From an uncultured Opitutaceae bacterium (GTDB taxonomy: Bacteria; Verrucomicrobiota; Verrucomicrobiia; Opitutales; Opitutaceae), in the NCBI GenBank assembly GCA_951813085.1, contig OX638348.1:1869627-1933626 (forward strand): DNA of 64,000 nt, written 5' to 3'. The position numbers were made by a program, and so were the translations under genes. Under the pieces are notes generated by a model. It made no database searches. It worked only from the letters and a program-made list of their open reading frames with translations, and had not been told where the DNA came from. How positions within the stretch are numbered: the first letter of the stretch is position 1; the number at the start of each line of letters is the position of its first letter. Positions 49,337 to 57,347 of the stretch are shown here, in pieces.

Positions 49337-50782
49337 ATGAATGAAAACCCAGAGCAGTATTCGCGGCGCCGTTTTTTTGGAAATGTGACAACGGGGCTTA
49401 TGGGCGTTGGGTTGAGTCATCTGCTGAGCGCGGAAGGGCTGCATGGGCAATCCACGGCGCCGGCCTGGCAACCGGGCAGAAATCGTACTCACCACCAACC
49501 GCGGGCCAAGCGCGTACTGCAGATTTTCTGTCCTGGCGCGGCGTCCCAAATCGATCTCTGGGAGCATAAACCCTTACTTCAAAAGTACGACGGCAAACCC
49601 TTGCCGGGCGAAGAGGATTTCCTCTCATTCCAGGGCAAGAACGGCGTCATCATGGGTTGCCCCTAGGAATTCAAGCCAGCCGGTCAAAGCGGTAAGATGA
49701 TCTCCTCGATGCTGCCGCATCTGTCCCAGCACGTGGATGACATGGCCTTTTTCCATGCCATGCAGTCCAAGTCCAATACCCACGGCCCGGCCTGCATTTT
49801 CGCCAATACCGGTCATCCCACGGAAGGGTTTCCCAGCGCAGGCGCTTGGGTCAGCTACGCCTTGGGAAGTTTAGCTGACGACTTGCCAACCTATGTAGCG
49901 CTTCCAGACATACGCGGGGAACCTCCCAATGGAAAGGCCAACTGGAGCAACGGCTTTCTTCCCGCCGAGCGCCAAGCGATCGCCATGGCGGCGCATCAGC
50001 CAATCCGCAATATTCAACTACCGGAAGGGATTGGCAAAGCGGAAGAGCGCCGCACGCGGGATCTGCTTCACTACCTCAATGAAAAGCATGCCGCCTCCCA
50101 TCCGGGAGAAACGGAGCTACAGGCTCGCATGAGCGCCTACGAATTGGCGGCCCGCATGCAGCTTTCCGCGCCGGAAGTCAGCGACTTCAAGAGCGAACCT
50201 CGGCACATTCATCAGCTCTACGGCACGGATTCACCCAACACGCTCAAGGCAGCCTACGCTAGGAACTGCTTGCTTTCGCGTCGCTTGCTCGAACGGGGCG
50301 TGCGTTATGTGAACCTTTTCTGCGCCTCCCGATCCAGTGGCGCCGATGGACTTCTGAATTGGGACGCCCACAAAACGCTGAAGTCCGACTACGAACGGCA
50401 CCTCCCGATATTCGATCAGCCCACCGCAGCCCTGTTGACCGATCTCAAGCAACGCGGTTTGATGGAAGACACCTTAGTCTTGTGGACGACCGAGTTTGGC
50501 CGTATGCCCACTCGTCAAATTGGCACCGTCGGTCGTGATCACAATCCTGACGGGTTCACCCTTTGGATGATGGGCGGCGGCGTGAAAGGAGGAACCAGCT
50601 ATGGAGCCACCGACGAGTTTGGACGCCGAGCCGTGGAAAATCCCACCAGCATCTGGGAATTTTATTCTACCGTCCTGCACATCCTCGGCCTCGATTACGA
50701 GCAACTGTCCTATTACCACAATGGCCTGGATCGCCGCCTAACCGATGTCCACGGACACGTCATAAGAGAGGTACTGGCATAG
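49337..50782 (+). pseudogene. DUF1501-family protein with an in-frame TAG
   Basis: A 482-codon protein of the DUF1501 family (related to the sulfatase/alkaline phosphatase fold) with a Tat-like start (SRRRFFGNVTTGLMGVGLSH), the typical KRVLQIFCPGAASQIDLWEHKP region (two motifs, KRVLQIFCPG and QIDLWEHKP), MSAYELAARMQLSAPEV, GVRYVNLFCAS and the C-terminal TTEFGRMP, GRDHNPDGFTLWMMGGG and GATDEFG. A TAG at 49664-49666 (codon 110) interrupts the frame at GCP-stop-EFKPAGQSGK; relatives read PWEFKPAGQSG, so this is a Trp codon changed to stop. Everything after it is intact. It is the usual partner of the DUF1549 protein upstream, and both are broken. Confidence 0.88.
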
Positions 50783-50870
50783 GTACCCGACAACTAACTA
50801 CGATTTGCAACCGTCGATCCTGTGCGTTGTCGCCGAAATCCGGTTGCCACGCGCCAGAATCTAACGACGA

Positions 50871-51641
50871 CTATTTCATGGCAGAAAAGTCCGTCGGGAC
50901 GAAAAGCTCCCCGGTCACTCCACCTTGGATTACCATACCTCCTCCTGCCCTTTCCAACGACGCATCTCGAGCCGTGATCCAATCTTCGTCAGCGCGCTGG
51001 TTGGCGAAAGACGTTTCACGCGCTTCTTCGCTCTCATGAGCGATCATGTAAATCAGCGTGCTAGTAGCGCCCTCTTGGTCGGCCATCGGGTGGAAGTAAA
51101 CGAGATTTTCGATTCCATGTTTTGCGAACAGGCCAATCGTGTGATCGCGGAATCGTGCATCCAGATGACGCCGCTTGCCTTCCTTACAGATATAAGTCCG
51201 AATTTCAAACAAGCGTTCAGGCGATGCTTGGATCTTCTTGATCGGCATCGAGTAATCGGTCGTCTGCATAAAAACGGATTCAATGCTCTTTATAAGCCGT
51301 CCATTTTTTGAGGAAGCCCTAGCGGCGGCTTTCCAATCCGGATCTTCCTGAAAGGCCTTCCACATCGATTCCTGATCAAGTCGACTGGGAAACGCCAATA
51401 GGTAGACGAGCTTGTTCTCCGTATTGTCCTTGGGCACCCAGTAACCCACATTCTCAATCCCGTGCCTCTCGAACAATCCGGTGGTGTGATCTCTAAATCT
51501 AGCGATCAGGTCGTCTAGCTTGCCCTCTTGCGCATAGTAGGTTCGCATTTCGTAAACGCGCGTATCATGCGCCTGCAGGGAATGCAGAGGGATAACGAGC
51601 AAGCAGCTTAGAATAAAAAATAGGCGGGGTAGTATATTCAT
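50871..51641 (-). CDS. Secreted protein with two NIPSNAP domains
   Basis: A protein of about 256 residues with signal peptide from the ATG at 51641 (ILPRLFFILSCLLVIPLHS) and two NIPSNAP-type alpha/beta barrel repeats. The first starts YEMRTYYAQEGKLDDLIARF, the second FEIRTYICKEGKRRHLDARF; both continue with RDHTxGLFxxHGIEN. Exported NIPSNAP proteins are common in Planctomycetota and Verrucomicrobiota, and their reaction is not known. A longer start at 51662 is possible but adds only seven residues. It is convergent with the DUF1501 gene. Confidence 0.88.
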   Translation of the reverse strand: MNILPRLFFILSCLLVIPLHSLQAHDTRVYEMRTYYAQEGKLDDLIARFRDHTTGLFERHGIENVGYWVPKDNTENKLVYLLAFPSRLDQESMWKAFQEDPDWKAAARASSKNGRLIKSIESVFMQTTDYSMPIKKIQASPERLFEIRTYICKEGKRRHLDARFRDHTIGLFAKHGIENLVYFHPMADQEGATSTLIYMIAHESEEARETSFANQRADEDWITARDASLERAGGGMVIQGGVTGELFVPTDFSAMK

Positions 51642-51864
51642 AACAGGAAAAAAAGCCGCCACGGCCGATCTTGCGAGTAAAATGATCCTAAGGAGACAGA
51701 AGGAACAGATGCAAAATCAATAGCTGTCTTGACGAAAGCAACAGCCTGAAGGAATCCGATCCCCTTCCAGGTTGAATCCTCCGTCTCGAGCCTGTAGGCA
51801 GCTTTCTACATCAATTGGGGTCAATCGACTTTCCAATCAATTTGCGAAAATTCATCAGCCTTAA

Positions 51865-52542
51865 ATTACGATTTATCTGCCGCCGGCAAAGATCGCTACT
51901 GGCGCAGCTGTGGTCGTGATTCCGGGAGGCGGCTTTCGTTCGAATTGGATTACGCACGAGGGCTATCGTGTGGCCGATTGGCTTGCCGCGAGGGGTATCG
52001 CAGCCTTCGTCTTGAAGTATCGTCTCGAACGGGACGCGGGCTCCGACTACTCGACGATGGAGCATTCGCTGGCGGACGCCCAACGCGCCATTCGAACCGT
52101 TCGCAGCCGAGCCGCTGAGTGGTCAGTGGATCCCGAACGCATCGGCGCTATTGGATTTTCCGCAGGGGGCGTGCTTACCGGGCTCACAGGCGCGTACTTC
52201 GATAGGCCCGTGAACAAGCGAGCCGACGCGATCGACGACCTAAGCGCCAAACCCGCATTTCTGGGTTTAGTCTATGGTTCCCCATTCGGTCCTACGAGTT
52301 CTTGGAAAGCGCCGATACGGGAGGACCTGCCACCCGTCTTTATGATCGCGGGCGGGGATGACCGGATCGCGGAATCCTATCCCGAGATTTATCTGCAGCT
52401 CAAGGCCACGGGTGTTCCAGCCGAGCTGCATCTTTACGCCGGCGTCGGTCATGGTTTCGGTATTCAAGACAGAAATACGCCTGCCGTGGCGGGCTGGATC
52501 GACCGATTCTACGATTGGCTGTTCACTCAGGGTTTTCTGTAG
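51865..52542 (+). pseudogene. Alpha/beta-hydrolase (acetyl-esterase-like), 5'-truncated
   Basis: The frame encodes most of an esterase: ITIYLPPAKIATGAAVVVIPGGGF (read as ITIYLPPA and AAVVVIPGGGF with the oxyanion loop), nucleophile GAIGFSAGGVL, the Asp strand MIAGGDDRIAESY and the His GVGHGFGIQ. In the family this core is preceded by a signal peptide and about 30-50 residues; here a TAA at 51862-51864 lies just before the first strand and nothing upstream matches. The only in-frame start, GTG 51910, would remove the first strand. The gene is therefore a 5'-truncated remnant with an intact catalytic triad. Confidence 0.72.
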
Positions 52543-52612
52543 GAACGAAGCCGCAAAAGAATAAGACGCCTCTTTTCCTACCCTCTTCTATCGGAGGAAA
52601 CATAAATCCATC

Positions 52613-52764
52613 GCCTCGCAGAGGCGCCCATTCACGCGTAGCCACCGACCCGTCGGGGTCAACGACGGGACAAGCGAGCCCACAAAGTGGGCAAGCGTTG
52701 TTAAAATCTAAAAACCGTTCTTCCGCCATGCGGTTTCGGGAAATGGGTTTCAGCACAGCTGAAA
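52613..52764. repeat. Array of five short perfect hairpins
   Basis: Five perfect palindromes with tiny loops are lined up: GCCTC-GCA-GAGGC (52613-52625), GACCC-GTCG-GGGTC (52647-52660), GCCCAC-AAA-GTGGGC (52678-52692), CCGC-CAT-GCGG (52723-52733) and TTTCAGC-ACA-GCTGAAA (52748-52764). Four of the five have 3-base loops. Open frames on both strands here match no family. The block fills most of the gap between the truncated esterase and the next gene. It could be a structured RNA or an extragenic palindromic repeat. Confidence 0.6.
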
Positions 52765-52853
52765 ATAGGCCCGGGCGCACTATTCAACGGTACTGTCGCT
52801 GGAATACGAGATCGACATGGAGTCAATGTTCCCTTTCAATATGCAGTTAGACC

Positions 52854-53729
52854 GTGACCGTTTTGAATCGATTAACGATAATTCTCCTTCTTGCCCTCTA
52901 CACGCTTCCGAGTGTTCAGGCCGCTAAGAAAGTCGCCGTCAGGGCGATAGCATCGGAGCGCTATCTTGAACGCAAGGCGGCGTTAGATTCAGAAGAGATT
53001 GAAACCTATCAGTTTTTTAAAGGGCGCTATTTCGGTCCTCGATCGGTAAACAAGGGAATGGAGAAGCTTTCCTTTCAAGAGATCGTCGTAAATATGGCGC
53101 AGCACTTGGCGAAACAGAACTACTACCCCAACCCGGAGAAGGGTAAAGGCGACCTGCTGATCGTTGTCCACTACGGAATAACCGATATCGGGCCTAATCT
53201 CGAGGAAGGCTTGGGCTATACGGATCTTGAAGACATGGGAGTTTCCGGATCTTCAGGCGGATCCACAATGCAACAGATAAACGACCTAGCCAATCTCGAG
53301 TTCGCTCTTGGCGTATCGGAATCCTTGGACCACGGGAAAGATCGGAATTCGTTTTCAACCGCGCAGCTGCTAGGAATGGAAGCTGCCTTCGAAGGCCATC
53401 CTACTCTTGAAGATTCCAGAACGACGGAACTCAGAAGCATGCTCGAAGAAGAGCGGTACTTCGTGTATTTGATGGCCTACGATTACCCCACGATTCTCAA
53501 TGAAGGAAAGCAACTGCTCCTTTGGACAACGCGGTACAGCATGCGAGCCGCGGGCACTCCGTTCGAAGCCGCGATCCAGAATTTGAACCAAGTCGCTGGC
53601 AACTACTTCGGGAAGAATATGAAGGGTCTCAACCATAGACGCGTCGACGACCAATCGAGCGTGGATATTGGCGAGATCGAAGTCATTGAAAATTCCAAGC
53701 CAACTTCAGCCGAGCCGAACCCGAACTAG
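52854..53729 (+). CDS. Secreted protein of unknown function
   Basis: A 291-residue protein with GTG start and signal peptide (LTIILLLALYTLPSVQA). The mature part shows a repeated pattern of beta and helical segments: QNYYPNPEKGKGDLLIVVHYG, a Gly/Ser-rich loop (GVSGSSGGSTMQQ), LEEERYFVYLMAYDYP and GKQLLLWTTRYSMRAAG. The core (a short-peptide strand, DLLIVVHYG, followed later by LLLWTTRYSM) is reminiscent of DUF4136-like outer-membrane-associated proteins, but I do not assign it. No operon partner is evident; a carbonic anhydrase gene follows after 83 bp on the same strand. Confidence 0.75.
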   Translation: MTVLNRLTIILLLALYTLPSVQAAKKVAVRAIASERYLERKAALDSEEIETYQFFKGRYFGPRSVNKGMEKLSFQEIVVNMAQHLAKQNYYPNPEKGKGDLLIVVHYGITDIGPNLEEGLGYTDLEDMGVSGSSGGSTMQQINDLANLEFALGVSESLDHGKDRNSFSTAQLLGMEAAFEGHPTLEDSRTTELRSMLEEERYFVYLMAYDYPTILNEGKQLLLWTTRYSMRAAGTPFEAAIQNLNQVAGNYFGKNMKGLNHRRVDDQSSVDIGEIEVIENSKPTSAEPNPN

Positions 53730-53812
53730 ACACGCGAATCGTTTACCCCTCAAGGCATCGATCCGACTTGCAGCCAAATGCGGAACTCAGCAATCAGTAG
53801 GTCCTAAGATCA

Positions 53813-54448
53813 ATGACTGGACCTGCAGGAACACAAACCGCCCAAAGCCAAAGCGCTCATAGCCCTGAGCAAATCATTCAGCTTCTAAAAGCGGGCAATG
53901 ATCGTTTTGTTCAGGGACAATCGACTCAGCGTGATCACCTAGCTCAAGCCAAGGAGACGGAGGCAGGGCAATACCCGCACACCATCGTGCTGGGCTGCAT
54001 AGACAGTCGCGTGCCCGTAGAGACCATCTTCGACCAAGGCATAGGCGATATGTTCGTGGCGCGTGTCGCAGGCAATATCGCGACGACCGAAGTTCTGGGC
54101 AGCATGGAATTTGCCACCGCAGCCGCGGGCGCCAAGGCGATCGTTGTCCTGGGTCACACCCATTGCGGAGCCATCAAAGGCGCCATCGATGAAGTTAAGC
54201 TGGGCAACCTCACTACGCTCCTAGCGGGTATCGAGCCGGCGGTCAGCGCTACGCCTTTGAAGTCGGGCGAAAAGAATTCCCAAAATAGTGAATACGTCAA
54301 CGACGTCACGCACACCAATGTTCGCCTGACTCTCCAAACGATTTTGAAGGAAAGCCCGACGATAGCCAAGGCCGTCGAAAAGGGTGACGTAACCCTAGCG
54401 GGCGCCGTGTACGACCTGGGCACCGGGAAGGTCAACTTCCTCGACTAG
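53813..54448 (+). CDS. Beta-class carbonic anhydrase
   Basis: A 211-residue enzyme that interconverts carbon dioxide and bicarbonate. The zinc ligands are visible: Cys and Asp-Arg in LGCIDSRVPVETIF, and His and Cys in LGHTHCGAIKGA. FVARVAGNIATTEVLGSMEF is the conserved stretch between them. The N-terminus (TAQSQSAHSPEQIIQLLKAGN) has no clear signal peptide, so a cytoplasmic place is likely. Its end overlaps by 17 bp the end of the convergent monooxygenase-like gene. Confidence 0.95.
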   Translation: MTGPAGTQTAQSQSAHSPEQIIQLLKAGNDRFVQGQSTQRDHLAQAKETEAGQYPHTIVLGCIDSRVPVETIFDQGIGDMFVARVAGNIATTEVLGSMEFATAAAGAKAIVVLGHTHCGAIKGAIDEVKLGNLTTLLAGIEPAVSATPLKSGEKNSQNSEYVNDVTHTNVRLTLQTILKESPTIAKAVEKGDVTLAGAVYDLGTGKVNFLD

Positions 54449-55949
54449 TCCAATTCGATTGCGGAAAGCGCGAGCGTCCTTGTCGCTGCTTGAACGCCTG
54501 CATAGCTACCTTGCGCTCTTCAGGACTCAGTTCTCCGTCCCCGTCGTCCTTGTCGAATTGCGCGATCGCGCGCTGCATGAGCTGACCTTGATTTTGGTTG
54601 CCGCGTTGGGAGATTCGATTCCTCCGGGAGTTTTGCGATGCTTCCGCTGAATGATTTCTGATCTCCTTTCGAAGCGCATTGAATTCATCTGGATTGGCAG
54701 CGACGACTTGCAAGGTAACGCTACCCATCTCGTCATCGGACTCCCTCCCTCATCGGACCCGTTTTGGCGGGACGTTTGGATTGTTGAAATTATCTTCGGA
54801 ATTATCCCATACCACCTCCGAATCCAGTCGCGTACCCGCTGGAAGAGAAATGTATCCATCAAATCGATAGCTTTCCTGCCAGGAAAAGTCCCAATCGGGA
54901 ATGGTCATCAGCTCTTTGACTTCGCCGCCTGGCAAGGTTGCGGTCATCGACATGCACTTGCCCAAGTAGTGGGCATGGGCGCTGATTCCGAACGCTTTCA
55001 CGTCCACCGGAAGCACGAAGGAATCCGTCTTCGTATAAGCGCTGTCGCCAGCAGGGATATTGATTCCCGCTAAGGCTCCGAATACTGGCGGCAACTGAAT
55101 GCCTGTAAAGCGCTGCGAAGGCGGCTCATCCGCGAAGTAGAAACCGACCGTCGAAACTTCCGTCTCTTCTTTTCCTGATGGGTGAAAGTGAGTCGACAGA
55201 ATCAAGTCAGAACCCTTAGGCAGGCGATAAGCCAGGCCATCTGGAAGCATCTTGGGAGTACCTCCCAGCGCCCAACCGCCGATAGCGCCTCCTCTTTCCG
55301 TACCTCTTCCCATAGTCTTGAAGCCGGGAACTGGATCAGCCGCATCTCTCTGGCGAGCATCGCCGCTGGTATCGTAGTAAAAGAGCGAGTGGTGCACGAC
55401 CGAACGGACGCCTGGACGAAACTTGATCGCTTGTATCCACTTGTCCTCGTCAAGATTTAGCGGAACGACGAAATTCCGGTAGATGTCCGGCCCTTCCGCG
55501 TAAAGCGTATACCCTTCCTTCATGCTGACGACTAGATCCGGCTCGCCCAACTGCCATCCCCCGGTGAACTTCGGAAGCGCTGGGAGCTTCGACGAATCAC
55601 CCTCGGCCATTCCGCTCTCTACCCAGTCGCTGATCAGCGCAACCTCGGTCTCGGTAAGCCCTCGGTGATCCTGGAATACATAGTCCTTGGACTGCACGTG
55701 CCAGGGAGGCATGTAGCGATCTTCAACCACCGTAAGGATCAGCTCACCGCGCTTTTGCACGTCGCGGTAGTTCAATAATGAAAAGGGAGCCGCTTCTTTT
55801 GACCTATGGCAAGAGGCGCAATTCTCGAAAACGATGGGCGCGATATGTTCGCTGAACGTGATCGTCTCTGCGGAACGAGCCGTACTACCCGCGAACGAGG
55901 TGGCCAGCAGAACGGTTGCGACTAGGCAGTGATGAATTCGTTGTTTCAT
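54432..55949 (-). pseudogene. Cytochrome c / copper monooxygenase-like protein with EF-hand tail, interrupted by TGA
   Basis: The ATG at 55949 opens a signal peptide (CLVATVLLATSFAGSTA), then a heme c site FENCASCHRSKEAAPF with LLNYRDVQKRGELI and YMPPWHVQ, followed by a beta-rich region like the ascorbate-dependent copper monooxygenase fold (VRSVVHHSLFYYD, DLILSTHFHPSG, FGISAHAHYLGK, all with His residues suited to copper). A TGA at 54750-54752 interrupts KRVR-stop-GRESDDEMG; relatives have Trp here, so TGG to TGA. The frame continues without a break to an EF-hand-like segment (QFDKDDGDGELSPEE) and ends at 54432. It starts 17 bp after the redoxin gene, its natural partner. Confidence 0.85.
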
Positions 55950-55966
55950 AATAGTGAATACGGCAG

Positions 55967-56578
55967 CTATAAATTTGGAATATAGCACCCGACTGCTTGC
56001 GTTCGAACACGGTCGATCGCCTCATTTTGATCAATCGAGTTCAAAGCGCTTCGAAGGTCCTTTTCGGTTATCACGCGTCGCCGGTTTCCTAGAGAGGGAT
56101 ACATATTGTCGATCCGACCGCGATAGGCGATCGCTCCATCCGGTAGCGTCACCACAGCTTCCGGGGTGACCCGCGCCCCCGTCGCCTTCACCAAGTCATG
56201 GCGCCTATCGGCGATAGCGACATAACCGGTCAGGCTATAGGCTTTCATATGCTCTGCGATCTCATTCCGGGAGACGTCCGGATCGACATAGACCAAAGTC
56301 AGGGCAAAGCCCTTGGAACCAAACTCCGATCTCAAGCGGGCCATCTCAGGAGCATAAGCGTTCGATATCGGGCAATCCTGGGTAACGAAAAGCAGCACGG
56401 ATGCTTTCGCCTCATCGAGCTGGAACGGAGCTCGTTCCTGTCCCTCGATATCCAGAATAGAGACCGAGGTATCCTCGACTGCATCCGGGAGCGCTTTTTC
56501 CCCTGCCGTCGCAATCGCGCCTAAGCACGAGAGCGCTAGGCAAACGCCGATGGAGCAATGATTTTTGAAAACGCGCAT
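55967..56578 (-). CDS. Redoxin (AhpC/TSA-like thioredoxin-fold protein)
   Basis: A 203-residue exported protein with a signal peptide and a thioredoxin fold. VLLFVTQDCPISNAYAPEM carries a single Cys followed by Pro, as in peroxiredoxin-like redoxins found next to the cytochrome/monooxygenase genes; FALTLVYVDPDVS, TPEAVVTLPDG and AVGCYIPNL are further family segments. No second Cys forms a CxxC pair. It is followed after 17 bp by the monooxygenase-like gene, the usual order in this phylum, so they form an operon. Confidence 0.87.
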   Translation of the reverse strand: MRVFKNHCSIGVCLALSCLGAIATAGEKALPDAVEDTSVSILDIEGQERAPFQLDEAKASVLLFVTQDCPISNAYAPEMARLRSEFGSKGFALTLVYVDPDVSRNEIAEHMKAYSLTGYVAIADRRHDLVKATGARVTPEAVVTLPDGAIAYRGRIDNMYPSLGNRRRVITEKDLRSALNSIDQNEAIDRVRTQAVGCYIPNL

Positions 56579-56734
56579 AACCGATGGGAATAGCTGATCC
56601 CATCCAATAAAACACGCAATCCTGAAGATCGGTTACAGCGATTTCGTCCGATTCAGACTCCAGTCAATCCACGACCCTCCGCGAAAGAATCAAATAGATT
56701 GCACCGTCAGAGCCAGATCCGCTAGAAGACTAAC

Positions 56735-57196
56735 ATGAACCCCAAGCTACCCCTAGCGCTCACCGTTCTGCTTCTCGCGTGCGGTTGCAGCCAAACTGAA
56801 CCTCTCAGCTCCCCGATCGCTGGGGTTTGGCATGTCGACGAGGTCGTCAACCTCGTAACGGGCGATTCCACCGATCCCGAGAACTCGCATTTCATGATCA
56901 CCGATTCGCACATCATGAATGTCGGAGGAAAGGAAGAGCGTCCTATCGTTAAGAAAGCCTTCGCGGATATGTCCCCAGAGGAAATCCTATCGCAGCTCCC
57001 CGCGAGCGGTGGATTCTTCAGCTACGAGATCAAAGACGGCAAAGTCCATCGCACCAACGAGTTCGCTTTATCGGAACTGTTCGAAGGGATGTACATCGTT
57101 ACGGAATTCGAAACGGATGGGGCCACGCTCGTATTCCGAGACGATCATCACGTTGACGGACAGATGCGGGAATGGCGCATGACCCGGGTCGAGTGA
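56735..57196 (+). CDS. Small lipoprotein, lipocalin-like
   Basis: A 153-residue protein with a lipoprotein signal (LALTVLLLACGCS; cleavage before the Cys of LAC or CGC) and one small beta domain: SPIAGVWHVDEVVNLVTGD opens like a lipocalin-type domain, and VFRDDHHVDGQMREWRMTRVE closes it. No enzyme motif is visible. It stands alone between the redoxin operon and the convergent siderophore receptor gene. Confidence 0.75.
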   Translation: MNPKLPLALTVLLLACGCSQTEPLSSPIAGVWHVDEVVNLVTGDSTDPENSHFMITDSHIMNVGGKEERPIVKKAFADMSPEEILSQLPASGGFFSYEIKDGKVHRTNEFALSELFEGMYIVTEFETDGATLVFRDDHHVDGQMREWRMTRVE

Positions 57197-57347
57197 AGCG
57201 GTGATTTCGATGACTGCCCCATCGCCGCTTCGTTGGTTCTAGAACGCTTGTCCCGTAACGACAAATGGGCCGCTGAAACGTCCCATCTCGAATTTCGGAT
57301 CGTGAGGCTAGCAATCCCCGCAATCCGAATACACTCCTACTGAAACG

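Noticed and set aside
2418-49666. Possible reassignment or read-through of TAG as tryptophan
   Set aside because: TAG is the normal terminator of many intact genes here (for example at 23237, 27630, 30033, 44140, 54448, 60749 and 61967), so the code is standard; nonsense mutations explain the internal stops.
52523-52780. Reverse and forward open frames across the hairpin array
   Set aside because: Their translations follow the palindromes and resemble no protein; the DNA structure is the better explanation.
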